A stretch of DNA of 64,000 nucleotides, from NCBI RefSeq assembly GCF_004151105.1, contig NZ_PHRF01000005.1:124001-188000 (forward strand), in the 5' to 3' direction. How positions within the stretch are numbered: position 1 is the stretch's first letter; each line of letters begins with the position of its first letter. The notes under the pieces are model-generated. The model was not told the DNA's origin. It did not search any database and saw only the letters and a list, made by a program, of their open reading frames with translations. Made by a program: the position numbers and the translations under genes. The DNA is from Streptomyces sp. L-9-10 (GTDB lineage: Bacteria; Actinomycetota; Actinomycetes; Streptomycetales; Streptomycetaceae). Shown one piece after another: positions 50,296 to 60,300 of this stretch.

Positions 50296-52569
50296 ATGAC
50301 AGAGGCAGGGCAGGGGCCGGGGGGTCCGGAAGAGAGCCGCGGGTCATCGGGCCGACGGATCGCTTCGCGGGGGGCCGGGTTCGGTGATGAGCACAGTGGC
50401 GGCGGCCGGGCACGTCTTCCCGCCGACCCCGAACGCACCATGCAGCTCAAGGTGCCCCCGCCGTCCGAGCGCGCGGAGTCGGCTCCGCCCGCCGACGAGG
50501 CCACGCCGTCGCGGGTGCGGCGGCCGGAGCCGTCCAGCGGGCGAGCCGACCGGCGCAAGGCCGCGCGGCCGCCGTCCGCCCGCAGGCGGTTGGGCACGCT
50601 CCTGGCCCCCCTCGCCGGGCCGACGATGTCGTACGCCCGCCGGCTCAGACCGCACTATCCGCGTCCCGGCCGGTCCGGTTGGCGCCGCTGGGCGCCCTCC
50701 TTGCGGCAGTGGCTGGGCGGAACGCTGACAGCCGTCGGGCTGACCGGTCTGTTCCTGGGCATCGCCTACGCCGCGACGGACATACCGGAGAACCTGAACA
50801 CGTACGCCACCCAGCAGGACAACGTGTACTTCTGGTCCGACGGCACCCCCATGGCCCGTACCGGCTGGGTACAGCGGCAGGCGATGCCGCTGAAGGACAT
50901 ACCCCAGGACGTCCGCTCGGCCGTGCTGGCGGCCGAGAACGAGAGCTTCTACAGCGACCCCGGCATCTCGTCCAAGGGCCTCACCCGCGCTCTGTGGCGC
51001 ACGATCGGGCGGGGTGACACCCAGGGCGGCTCGACCATCACCCAGCAGTACGTCAAGAACGTCTACCTGAACCAGGACCAGAGCATCAGCCGCAAGTTCA
51101 CCGAGGCGATGATGGCTCTGAAGCTCGACAACCAGATGAGCAAGGACGAGATCCTGGAGGGATACCTCAACACCAGCTGGTTCGGCCGGGGCACCTATGG
51201 CATCCAGCGCGCCGCGCAGGCGTATTACGGCAAGGACGTCAGCCAACTCGACGCGAGCCAGGCCGCTTTCCTCGCCTCGCTGCTCAAGGGCGCCGGCCTG
51301 TACGACCCCACGCTGAGCGCCGCCAACCATGACCGGGCCGTGGAGCGCTGGAACTGGATCCTGGACCGGATGGTCAAGATCGGCAAGCTGTCGGCGTCCG
51401 AGCGGGCCGGCTATCGCACCTTCCCCGAGCCGCTCAAGCAGAACCCGCTGTACGACACCGGCCAGCAGAGCGACTACCTGGTGGAACTCGCCTCCCAGCA
51501 CGCCACGAAGGCCGCCGGCATGTCGGCCAAACAGTTCGACCTGGGCGGCTACCAGATCTACACGACCTTCGACCGCAAGCGGGAGGCGGCACTCGACGAC
51601 GAGGTGACCAAGGCGCGGAAGAAGGCCCTGGAGACCCACCCGGACGCGGCCGCCACCGCCCACTACGGTGCCGCTTCGGTGGCCACCGACGGCCGGATCC
51701 TCGCCGTCTACGGCGGTCCGGACCACCGCAAACAGGGCTACAACGAGTCCAACGCCACGACGGTTCCCGCCGGTTCGGCCTTTCTGCCCTTCGTCTACGC
51801 GGCAGGTTTAGAACACGGCGCCGTCAAGGAGCGCGACGCACCCCGGGAGCCCGTCACCCCGGAGTCCCTCTACGACGGCGACGACGGTGTGCCCGTCAGC
51901 ACGCCGGAGGGACCCTACTGGGACCGCGCCGGCAAGAAGGTCGCCGCCCACAACGACGGCCGCAAGTCATGGGGTTCGATCACGCTGCGCGAGGCCCTCG
52001 CCGAGTCGGTGAACACCCCCTTCATGCAGCTGGGCATGGACACCGGCCTGGACAAGGTGAAGCAGACGGCACTGGCGGCCGGACTGCTGTCGTCGAGCAT
52101 GGGGCCGCAGGTACCCGCCCTGTCCTTGGGCAGCTCCACGCCGAGTGCGATCCGTATGGCCAGCGGCTACGCCACCTTCGCCGCCGCGGGGCAGCACACC
52201 GACCCGTACTCCGTGCGCCGCGTCACCCGGAACGGCACAGCCGTACGGCTGGACCTGCCGCACGCGCGCCGCGCGATGGACCCCCGGGTGGCCGAGGAGG
52301 TGACCCGGGCACTCACGGACTCCATCCGCTCCGCCCACCCGGACGCCGCTCCCGCCGGCGCCGCGGTGTCCGGCAAGGCCGGCACCACCGCGAACGACAC
52401 CGCCGCCTGGTACATCGGCACGGCCCGCGCTGTGACGACCGCCGTGGTCGTCTACCGCATCGATCTGGCCAAGAGCCTCGAACCGCTGCCCCTGAAGGGG
52501 ATCGCGGGAACCGCCGACGACAGCGTCCCGTACGACATCTGGGCCGGCGCCATGAGCCCATTGAGCTGA
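50296..52569 (+). CDS. Class A penicillin-binding protein with degenerate transpeptidase site and TTA codon
   Basis: 757 residues from the ATG at 50296. A disordered, charged cytoplasmic N-terminus (about 1-135) and one membrane helix (about 138-160) precede a GT51 glycosyltransferase domain with Glu214 in AAENESFYSD and GGSTITQQYVKNVYL. The transpeptidase domain is odd. The serine box reads Ser494-Ala-Phe-Leu497 instead of SxxK, so the general-base lysine is missing. SVN (571-573) is intact, and the third box is KAGTT (694). It therefore probably polymerises glycan but cannot crosslink by the standard mechanism. Residue 505 is a TTA codon (51808-51810), so it is bldA-dependent and likely sporulation-linked. 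Confidence 0.9.
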   Translation: MTEAGQGPGGPEESRGSSGRRIASRGAGFGDEHSGGGRARLPADPERTMQLKVPPPSERAESAPPADEATPSRVRRPEPSSGRADRRKAARPPSARRRLGTLLAPLAGPTMSYARRLRPHYPRPGRSGWRRWAPSLRQWLGGTLTAVGLTGLFLGIAYAATDIPENLNTYATQQDNVYFWSDGTPMARTGWVQRQAMPLKDIPQDVRSAVLAAENESFYSDPGISSKGLTRALWRTIGRGDTQGGSTITQQYVKNVYLNQDQSISRKFTEAMMALKLDNQMSKDEILEGYLNTSWFGRGTYGIQRAAQAYYGKDVSQLDASQAAFLASLLKGAGLYDPTLSAANHDRAVERWNWILDRMVKIGKLSASERAGYRTFPEPLKQNPLYDTGQQSDYLVELASQHATKAAGMSAKQFDLGGYQIYTTFDRKREAALDDEVTKARKKALETHPDAAATAHYGAASVATDGRILAVYGGPDHRKQGYNESNATTVPAGSAFLPFVYAAGLEHGAVKERDAPREPVTPESLYDGDDGVPVSTPEGPYWDRAGKKVAAHNDGRKSWGSITLREALAESVNTPFMQLGMDTGLDKVKQTALAAGLLSSSMGPQVPALSLGSSTPSAIRMASGYATFAAAGQHTDPYSVRRVTRNGTAVRLDLPHARRAMDPRVAEEVTRALTDSIRSAHPDAAPAGAAVSGKAGTTANDTAAWYIGTARAVTTAVVVYRIDLAKSLEPLPLKGIAGTADDSVPYDIWAGAMSPLS
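51808..51810 (+). other. TTA codon in the penicillin-binding protein
   Basis: In-frame TTA at residue 505 (YAAGLEHG context), 11 residues after the altered serine box. Confidence 0.85.
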
Positions 52570-52630
52570 CCGGCGGACCGTCGGAACCCGTACCCGCACC
52601 CGTACCCCCCCTCGCAGATTTGAGCCCCGT

Positions 52631-53917
52631 ATGAAGTCGACTCCCGGCCGCCGCCGCAAGGCGCGCGCCCCCCGGCGCACCGCCCGTACCCGGTTCGTGA
52701 CCCTCGCGGCGGCCTTGGTCGTCGTCTGCGCGGTCGTCGTGGGCTTCCTGGCGCTGAACCCCTCCGACGACGGTGCGCCGGCCGCCTCCGGCGACGACGG
52801 ATGGGCCGGCTGGGGCTCGGCGAAGGCCGGCGAGGAGCCGGAATGGGACGGCAAGACCAAGGTGCTCGGCGACGGGTCGACCTCCTACACCGGTCCGCAG
52901 AAGGGCCAGTTGCAGGCGGTACCGCTCAAACCGGGTGAGAAACCGCCCCAGTTCGTCGTCTTCTCCTGGGACGGCGCACTGGAGGGCGACGACCGGCTCT
53001 TCTCCCACTACCGGGAGCTGGCCAAGAAGTACGACGCCCACATGACCTTCTTCCTCACCGGCATCTATCTGCTGCCCAAGGACAAGAAGGACCTCTATCG
53101 CCCGCCCCAGCACCCGGTGGGCTCCGCCGCGATCAGCTACCCCACCGACGAGCACATCCGGACCACCCTGACGCAGCTCGCCGGGGCCTACCGGGACGGC
53201 CACGAGATCGGCTCCCACTTCAACGGCCACTTCTGCGGCGACAAGGGGGGCGGTGACTGGAGCGTGGAGGAGTGGAAGAGCGAGATCGACCAGTTCTACG
53301 ACTTCGTGGAGAAGTGGAAGACCAACGCCGGTTACCAGGACATGCCCCCGTTGCCCTTCGACCCGCGCAAGGAGGTGACCGGCGGTCGCGCGCCCTGTCT
53401 GGAGGGCCAGGCGAACCTGCTGAAGGCCATGAAGAGCTACGGCTGGCGCTACGACGCCAGCTCCCCGGGTGAGTTCCAGATATGGCCGACCAAGAAGGAC
53501 GGCATCTGGGGCCTTCCGCTCCAGATGCTTCCGTACCCGGGCGGGAAGTACCAGGGCCTGTCGATGGACTTCAACTTCCTCTACAACCAGTCCGAGGGCG
53601 AGACCGAGGGAGACCCGGCCAAGTACCCCGACTGGGAGCAGCAGACCGTCGACTCCTACATGGCGGGGTTCAATCGTGTCTACTACGGCAGCCGGGCTCC
53701 GCTGTTCATCGGCAATCACTTCGAGGACTGGAACGGCGGCATCTACATGAGGGCCGTCGACCAGGTGATCAAGAACGTCTGCACCAAGAAGGGCACCAAG
53801 TGCGTGTCCTTCAAGGAACTCGCCGACTGGCTCGACGTGCAGAAGCCCGAGACGCTGGAGCGCATGCGCGGACTGGACCCGGCACAGTCGCCCGACTGGT
53901 CCACGGTGGTCAAGTGA
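52631..53917 (+). CDS. Membrane-anchored polysaccharide-deacetylase-like protein
   Basis: 428 residues from the ATG at 52631, 61 bp after the penicillin-binding protein and probably co-transcribed. It has a basic N-terminus and one anchor helix (about 21-42), then an extracytoplasmic deacetylase-type (beta/alpha) domain. The metal motif is visible as HEIGSHFNGH (His191, His196, His200), while the usual first motif (FDDG) reads FSWDGALEGDD, retaining Asp114. It would act on a glycan in the wall. The long insertions and altered first motif set it apart from NodB-type enzymes, so activity is probable but not certain. Confidence 0.78.
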   Translation: MKSTPGRRRKARAPRRTARTRFVTLAAALVVVCAVVVGFLALNPSDDGAPAASGDDGWAGWGSAKAGEEPEWDGKTKVLGDGSTSYTGPQKGQLQAVPLKPGEKPPQFVVFSWDGALEGDDRLFSHYRELAKKYDAHMTFFLTGIYLLPKDKKDLYRPPQHPVGSAAISYPTDEHIRTTLTQLAGAYRDGHEIGSHFNGHFCGDKGGGDWSVEEWKSEIDQFYDFVEKWKTNAGYQDMPPLPFDPRKEVTGGRAPCLEGQANLLKAMKSYGWRYDASSPGEFQIWPTKKDGIWGLPLQMLPYPGGKYQGLSMDFNFLYNQSEGETEGDPAKYPDWEQQTVDSYMAGFNRVYYGSRAPLFIGNHFEDWNGGIYMRAVDQVIKNVCTKKGTKCVSFKELADWLDVQKPETLERMRGLDPAQSPDWSTVVK

Positions 53918-54010
53918 CCCTGGAAACAGTCTGGTTCCACTTGTGCCCTTCGCTTCACACCTCGCACACATCCCGTGTGAAGATGCGATCGCGCAGTAGG
54001 TGCGCCGAAG

Positions 54011-54016
54011 AGGAGG
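54011..54016 (+). promoter_or_regulatory. Ribosome binding site that sets a TTG start
   Basis: AGGAGG seven bases before TTG at 54024. The only alternative, GTG at 54000, would place this site within the gene. Confidence 0.75.
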
Positions 54017-54023
54017 AACGTCA

Positions 54024-55196
54024 TTGAAAACGAGAAGAGTGAGCCGTAGGCGGAGCCGCGCCGCCATAGTCGCGGTGGTGGCCTCGATGGCCGCCGGCGT
54101 CGCGCTCGGGCCCGGCTGGAGCGCGAGCGCGGCGGTCGTCGACGACCCGTCGGTGGACTCGGCGACCAGGGCCACGTTCCAGCGGCTGGCCGACGCGGTC
54201 TTCGCCGACCGCACACGGGCCCTGGTGGACGACGCCCCGAGCGGGCTCCGGCAGCGCACCTCCGGCTTCACCGGAACGGTGCGGCTGTCCGAGACGCAGT
54301 CACGCGAGGAGGACGCGACGCTCGAAGAACTGCGTGCCCGCAAGTCCCGCCTGGCCCGGCTCGGCGAGACGTACAGCGGAGCCGACACCAGTGTCACGCT
54401 GGACGCCACACGGGTGGAGGGCCGGCGCGCCACAGTCGCCGTCACCGAGAGGACGACCCTGACATACGGGAAGGCCAGGGGCGCCGAGCCGAAGACCACC
54501 GGGTTCCGGGCCCACCACGAACTGACCTTCCAGGCCGACCGCGAGGGCGGCTGGCAGCTGACCGCCGTCCGCGACACGGACGACGGCCACCTCGCGGTCA
54601 ACCAGGTGGCCGAGCCGTCCGCCGCCGCACCGGTCGCCGCCGCCGACGACCCGCCCTCGGCGCCCCGCGCGGCCACCACGCGCCCGGCGCCGTCCAACCC
54701 GAAGAACTTCACGGCCGGCGGGTACGACTACAACGCCATGGCGGCCTACGCGACGAAGCACTGGAACAACTACAACCCGGACTACCCCAGCTTCGACGGC
54801 GCCGGCGCCGGCGGGGACTGCACCAACTTCGTCAGCCAGTCCCTGAAAGCGGGCGGCTGGAAGCATGTTCCCGGCTACACGACGGACTTCCACAAGTGGT
54901 TCGGCAACGCCGAGATCCAGTCGTACTCCTTCGTCGGCGTCAACGAGTTCTCCTGGTTCGCACTGTCGTCCGCACGGGCGACCAGCCTTGCCAACGTGTA
55001 CCAGATGGACATCGGTGATGTGCTCCAGCTGGACTTCGACAAGGACGGGTCCAAGGACCATACGATGATCGTCACCTCCCGCAGCCAGCAGGGCGTGCCG
55101 TACCTCACGTACCACTCCATCGACACCTACAACAGGTCGATGGCCAGCCTCATCGCGTCGTACCCGACCGCGGCGTACTACGCCTACCGCACCTGA
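54024..55196 (+). CDS. Secreted amidase-domain (Amidase_6-type) protein
   Basis: 390 residues from a TTG at 54024. The signal peptide (about 1-37) is followed by an Arg/Glu-rich N-terminal domain (about 40-200) and an Ala/Pro linker. The C-terminal domain (about 228-390) has GYDYNAMAAYATKHWNNYNP, GGDCTNFVSQSL with probable nucleophile Cys266, and KDHTMIV with His346. This is the layout of the CHAP/NlpC-like Amidase_6 proteins, which are predicted peptidoglycan or amide hydrolases. It is transcribed downstream of the deacetylase-like gene and is extracellular. Confidence 0.8.
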   Translation: MKTRRVSRRRSRAAIVAVVASMAAGVALGPGWSASAAVVDDPSVDSATRATFQRLADAVFADRTRALVDDAPSGLRQRTSGFTGTVRLSETQSREEDATLEELRARKSRLARLGETYSGADTSVTLDATRVEGRRATVAVTERTTLTYGKARGAEPKTTGFRAHHELTFQADREGGWQLTAVRDTDDGHLAVNQVAEPSAAAPVAAADDPPSAPRAATTRPAPSNPKNFTAGGYDYNAMAAYATKHWNNYNPDYPSFDGAGAGGDCTNFVSQSLKAGGWKHVPGYTTDFHKWFGNAEIQSYSFVGVNEFSWFALSSARATSLANVYQMDIGDVLQLDFDKDGSKDHTMIVTSRSQQGVPYLTYHSIDTYNRSMASLIASYPTAAYYAYRT

Positions 55197-55271
55197 GCGG
55201 TAGCCGACGGCGGTCCCTACGGTTCGTCACCACACGTGCGCGTGCCGACCGGGCCGCGAGCGGGTTACGCG

Positions 55272-55303
55272 GACGCTCGGCTGGGGTCTCCCAGCCGAGC
55301 GTC
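55272..55303. terminator. Bidirectional hairpin terminator
   Basis: Perfect 14-bp stem GACGCTCGGCTGGG / CCCAGCCGAGCGTC with a 4-base loop, between the convergent amidase and metallophosphoesterase genes. Confidence 0.9.
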
Positions 55304-55350
55304 ACTCACGGGAGCTCCGTGCGGCTCGCCCCCTTCGGCCGCGGGCGGTG

Positions 55351-56994
55351 CTACTCGCCGAACGTCAGCGAGGCGGCTGGCGAGGCGTTGCCGTACGCGT
55401 CGACGGCGACGACCCGCGCGGTGTACCGCGTGCCGGCCGCGTTCGCCGGGACGGGGATGTCGAGGGTGTTGGGGCGGGGCATGAAGTAGTACTCGGAGAG
55501 CACCTTGGAGGAGACGACCTTCGCACCGGCCGTCGTGTCCGTGACGGTCACGTCGTAGTGGTGGACCAGCTGGTCGTCCGTCGCCTGGGTGACACGGAGA
55601 GCGGTGGCGCCCGCGTCGGTGGTGACGGCCTTCAGCGGCTGCCGGGAGGTGAACCGCGGGGCGGTCCTGTTGCGCGCGGCGGCGGTGTAGCGGAAGTTGT
55701 CCTTGATCTCCTGGTCGGTCCTGCCCTTGAGCCGCAGGGTCCAGGTCGGTCCGCTGAGGGTTCCGGAACTGGCGTACGGCGGCTGCGGATTGGCCGACCA
55801 CGTGCCGCCCTGGTAGATGTCGTGCTTGTCGGCGTTCATGTTGACGCGCGCGATCTCCGTGCGGTCCTTGTAGACCTCGATGAAGAGGGCCTGCGCGGTG
55901 GTCGCCTCGAAGCGGTCGGCGAGACCGGTGTCGGTGATGGCCTGGTAGCCGTGGTCGACCTCCACGTACGACATCGAGCCGTCGTTGACGGCCGTGAAGT
56001 CCTTCTGGGCGATGGACCGTTCGTCGTTGATGTTGAGGTGCGAGTGGCCGCTGAGGTACACCGCCTGCGGGAAGTCGGCGAGGTCCTGGGTGAGCAGCGG
56101 GTTGGACGTCTGCTGGTCGTCCATGACGGTGCCGGGGGCGGGCCGGTGGCCCTGGACGAGGATGGGCTTGTTGATGCTCGCCGGGTCGGCGGTGATCCGC
56201 GCGAGACGGTCCTTGAGCCAGGCCCGCTGGGCCGTGTCGCCGTTGTACGTCTCGGTGTTGATCGTGAACAGGTGCACCCCGTTGACGTTCGACTCGTAGT
56301 AGCCGCCGCCCGCGTCCGGGAACCACTCGCGGGGGTACCCGGCCCGTACGGCCGCGAGACTCGCGTCGTGGTTGCCGTTCGAGATGAGCAACTGGGTGTC
56401 GGTCATGCCCTTGCGGGCGAGATTCGCCTGGAAGATCTCCGAGACGGTCTTGTGGTCGGCTCCGCGACCGTCACCGTTGTCGTTGATCATGTCGCCGTTG
56501 GACAGGATCGCGTCGGGCCGCGGGAAGATCGACCCGATGGTGTCGAAGAACGCCTCGTACCTCTTGTCGCCGGTCGCGTGGCTGTCCGTGTGCACATCGG
56601 ACATGACCACGAGCTTGGCGATCGGCTTCTCCCGGGTCTTGATGAGATAGCCGTACGACACCGGCGCGCTTCCCTTCCTTCCGTCGAAGGCGGCAGCCGT
56701 GAGGTTGGTGTCCTCGCTGATCCGCAGCGGCTTCCCGGGTGCGTACACCCGGCTCCGGTACGTCGGGGTGGTCCCGTCGAGTGTGTACCGGACGACGGTG
56801 CCGCGCTCCGACGTCAGCTTGACCGAGACGGCCTTCTCGTACCGCCCGCCGGGGACGCTGACACCGGGCGCGGCCGGTGCGCCGTCCTGGGGCCGGGCGT
56901 CGGCGTGCGCGACGACGGGTGACACGAGGGCGGCGGACACGACGGCGATGGCGAGAGGAGCACATCTCACAGGGGACTTCACAAGGGGCTTCAC
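55351..56994 (-). CDS. Secreted metallophosphoesterase with chitobiase C-terminal-type domain
   Basis: 547 residues. I place the start at the GTG at 56994, which has AGAAGG five bases upstream and leads straight into a signal peptide; earlier in-frame starts at 57021 and 57051 lack ribosome sites. The mature protein has a CHB_HEX_C_1-type beta domain (about 45-125, GTVVRYTLDGTTPTY). A calcineurin-like phosphoesterase core follows with VVMSDVHTDSH, LSNGDMINDNGD, ISNGNHDASL and YLSGHSHLNIND, giving a complete two-metal site. A C-terminal beta-sandwich ends with LTFGE. It is extracellular; likely substrates are phosphodiesters or phosphomonoesters outside the cell. Confidence 0.87.
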   Translation of the reverse strand: MKPLVKSPVRCAPLAIAVVSAALVSPVVAHADARPQDGAPAAPGVSVPGGRYEKAVSVKLTSERGTVVRYTLDGTTPTYRSRVYAPGKPLRISEDTNLTAAAFDGRKGSAPVSYGYLIKTREKPIAKLVVMSDVHTDSHATGDKRYEAFFDTIGSIFPRPDAILSNGDMINDNGDGRGADHKTVSEIFQANLARKGMTDTQLLISNGNHDASLAAVRAGYPREWFPDAGGGYYESNVNGVHLFTINTETYNGDTAQRAWLKDRLARITADPASINKPILVQGHRPAPGTVMDDQQTSNPLLTQDLADFPQAVYLSGHSHLNINDERSIAQKDFTAVNDGSMSYVEVDHGYQAITDTGLADRFEATTAQALFIEVYKDRTEIARVNMNADKHDIYQGGTWSANPQPPYASSGTLSGPTWTLRLKGRTDQEIKDNFRYTAAARNRTAPRFTSRQPLKAVTTDAGATALRVTQATDDQLVHHYDVTVTDTTAGAKVVSSKVLSEYYFMPRPNTLDIPVPANAAGTRYTARVVAVDAYGNASPAASLTFGE

Positions 56995-57340
56995 AGGGTC
57001 CTTCTCTCCCGAGAGGGTCATCGTAACGAATCGATAACCGGTCTGAACCAAAGACGTTAGGTGTCACACGCGGGCACCCGAGGGGGAGTTCATCGACCAC
57101 TTCATGAAAACCGGGTGAACGTCACCCGCCGGGAGGTCACGCCCGCCCTCCGTGGCCGACGGCCGCGATCCGCTCGGTTCCGGAACCGGATCCGGTATCG
57201 TGCTCCCACCCCACCTGGCCTTTCTCGGGCCGGCAGCCGTCGTCAGTTGCCCGGAGCACCTACGGAACCACCGCATGTGGATCGCGGTCTCATTCATGAC
57301 CGCCCAACCAGTCAATGTGATACGAGAAGAGTCAGGCACC
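56995..57340. other. Divergent spacer upstream of the SARP gene
   Basis: 346 bp between the phosphoesterase and SARP starts. It contains a perfect 14-bp palindrome CGGTTCCGGAACCG (57175-57188), a candidate operator, and otherwise no supported gene. Confidence 0.5.
57175..57188. promoter_or_regulatory. 14-bp palindrome upstream of the SARP gene
   Basis: CGGTTCCGGAACCG, about 150 bp upstream of the SARP start. It is a possible binding site for an unidentified regulator of this large activator. Confidence 0.35.
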
Positions 57341-60300
57341 ATGGCACGTCTCCGGTTTTCGCTGCTCGGCCCGCTACGGATCCTCCGGGACGGCGTCCCT
57401 CTGGCCGTGGGGTATCCGCAGCAGCAGGCGATGCTCGCCGCGCTGCTGCTCAGGCCGGGGCGTGTCGCCGGGGCGGCCGATCTGTCCGATGCGCTGTGGG
57501 GCACGGCCCCGCCCGCGAAGGCCGTGTCGACACTGCGGACCTACGCCTGGCGCTGGCGACGGATACTCACGGCCGGTCAGCCGGACCTGGACGTACTCGT
57601 GACGTCGGGCGACGGCTACCGGCTTCACGTCCCCGAGCAGTCCATCGACGCCTTCCGGGTCACCGAGCTCACGGCCCGGGCGGACCGGGCCGGTGCGCAG
57701 GGGCGGCCCGAGCAGGCCAGGGAACTGCTGTGGCAGGCGCTGGAGTTGTGGGAGGGCGAGCCGCTCGCCGGTATGCCCGGCCCGTTCGCGGAGCGGCAGC
57801 GCCAGCGGTTCTGCGAGCTGCGCCTGACACTGCTCGAAGAGCGTCTGGCGTACGAGCTCGCGCTGGGCCACGCGGCGCGCTGCGTGCCGGAACTCACCGA
57901 GCTGACCACCGAACACCCCCTGCGCGAACGCCCCTACGGCCTGCTGATGACGGCTCTGTATCAGGCGGGGCGGTCCGCCGACGCGCTCGGCGTCTTCCGC
58001 GGCGCCCGGCAGCTCCTCGTCGACGAACTCGGGGTGGAGCCGGGACCCGCGCTCGAAGAACTGCACCAGCGCATCCTGGAGCGCGATCCCGCCTTGGCTC
58101 CCCCGGCGTCCGAGGTGCTCAGCCTCGTCGGCGGCGCGGAGGCCGATGGGGAGAGCGAGCGGGCGAAGGATCGGCCGGAACCGCCGCCGAGCCCCCGGCC
58201 GCTGCCCATTCCGGCTCATCTCCCGCCCCAGGAGCCCGACTTCATCGGCCGCGAGGATCTCGTCGACGCACTCGACCGGTGCCTGCGGGAGCCGGAGCGC
58301 AGCACACCCGCGGTGGCCGTCCTCGTCGGCATGGGAGGGGTCGGCAAGACGTCGCTGGCACTCCATGTGGCGCACCGGGTGCGGGGCGCCTTTCCGGACG
58401 GGCAGTTGTACGCGGATCTGCACGGCGGCGACGCGGAACCGAGCAGACCCGAGGTCGTACTGGCGAACTTCCTCTCCGCGATGGGCATCGCCGCCGACGC
58501 GCTGCCGGACGACATCGAGGCCAGAACCGCCCTCTTCCGGTCCATGGTCGACGGCCGCCGGATGCTGATCGTGCTCGACAACGTGCGGGACGCCTGGCAG
58601 TTGCGGTCGCTGCTGCCCGCCGCCAAGGGCTGCGCCGTGGTCGTGACGAGCCGGAACAGGATGGTCGGCCTGCCGGTGACCCTGCAACTCAATGTGGACG
58701 TGTTCCACAGCTCGGAGGCCGCCCGGCTGCTGCGCCGGGCGATCGGGGAAGCGCGGGTGGCGGCCGAGCCCGAGGCGGCGCTCGGGCTCGTCGAGGCGTG
58801 CGGGTTCCTGCCGCTGGCCGTGCGGATCGTGGCCGCACGGCTCGCCTCCCGCCCCATGTGGTCCATCGCCGGCCTGCGGGAACGGCTGGCCGTGGAGTGG
58901 CGCCGCTTGGACGAGCTGCGCGCCGGTGAGCTGGCCGTCGAGGCGGTGTTCGAGCTCAGCTACCGCCAGCTGACGGCCGAACAGGCGGCGGGGTTCCGGC
59001 GGCTCGCGGCGGTGGACTGCGGGGAGATCGGCGTTGCCGCGGCCGCGGCGATGCTCGCGACGGACGCGGCCCACGCCGAGGACACCCTCGAGTCATTGGT
59101 CGACGCCTGCCTGCTGGAGTCGAGGGTGCTCGGTCGCTACCGCTACCACGACCTGCTGCGCGCCTTCGCACGCGGCAAGTCGCGCGACGAACGGACCGAC
59201 GAGGCGGCGGCGATCCAGGACCGGCTGCTCGATTTTCTGCTGTCGACGGCCTGCGAGGCGTTCCGGCACGCCGTCCCCGCCGATCCGGTGGCCAGCGCCT
59301 TCGCCCCGCCCGGAGTGCCCGGTCTGACCTTCGCCGATCTGGGCGCCGCACGGCGGTGGGCGCTGATCGAGGCGGAGGACGCCCGTGCGCTGGTGGCCCA
59401 GATCGCCTCGGCGACGGCTCGTACGTCCGACGAGGGCGGCGCGGTGACGGACGCCGCGCGCTACGAGGACGAGGTGCGCCGGCTGCGTCGCGCTGTCGAT
59501 CTGCTCATCGCGCTCAGCCCGTTCGATGTCGGCAACCGCTATGCCGAACTGGTGTCCACGGCGGATGCCCTGGTGCACGCCGCCGTGCGGCTCGGCGACC
59601 GCAGGGCCGAGGGGCGGGCCCGCTTCCTGCGGTGCACGATCGCCCTGGCCGCCGCTCGGTTCGCCGACGCCGAGACCGAGGCGAGGTCGGCGCTCACGGC
59701 GTGCCGGGAGGTGGGTGACACCGTTGTGCTCCAGCAGGTCCTCAACGACCTCGGCCTCATCGCCCAGTACATGTCGCGGTATCCCGAGGCGGTCGCGTGC
59801 TTCACCGAATCCATCGCTCTGGCCCGTGAGTTGGGCCACCGCACGGCTGAGACGGCGACCATGGTGAACGCCGCGCTCGCGCAGGTGCGCGCCGGGAACC
59901 CCACCGAGGCGGTGGTGGTCTGCCGTGAGGTCCTGGACAGCGGGGCCTACGCGCAGGACAGCTCGGGACAGGCGTACGCCATGTACGTACGGGGCCTCGC
60001 GCTACAGGCCCTGGGCGAGCACGGCGAGGCCGTGTCGTGGTTCGAGGCGTGCCTGGAGCTGTGCGCGAGCGCCGGCCTGCACTCCCGCAGTGTGCACGCG
60101 CGCTATCGCCTCGCCGAGAGCCTGCGTGCGCTCGGTGACCTCGAACAGGCCCTGCCGCACGCCGAGCAGGCGCTGGCGCAGTGTGAGGACATCGCGTTCG
60201 AGCGGGACCGGGGGCACGCCCTGGCGATCCTCGGCCATGTGCTCGCCGACCTCGGGCGTACGGTCGAGGCGCATGCGCTGTGGGAGCGTGCGCACACGCT

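Noticed and set aside
57152..57340. N-terminal extension of the SARP protein
   Set aside because: The 63 added residues do not resemble SARP proteins; the winged helix begins at MARLRFSLLG.
57374..59074. Long minus-strand frame across the SARP gene
   Set aside because: Antisense shadow of a clearly recognisable SARP/NB-ARC protein.
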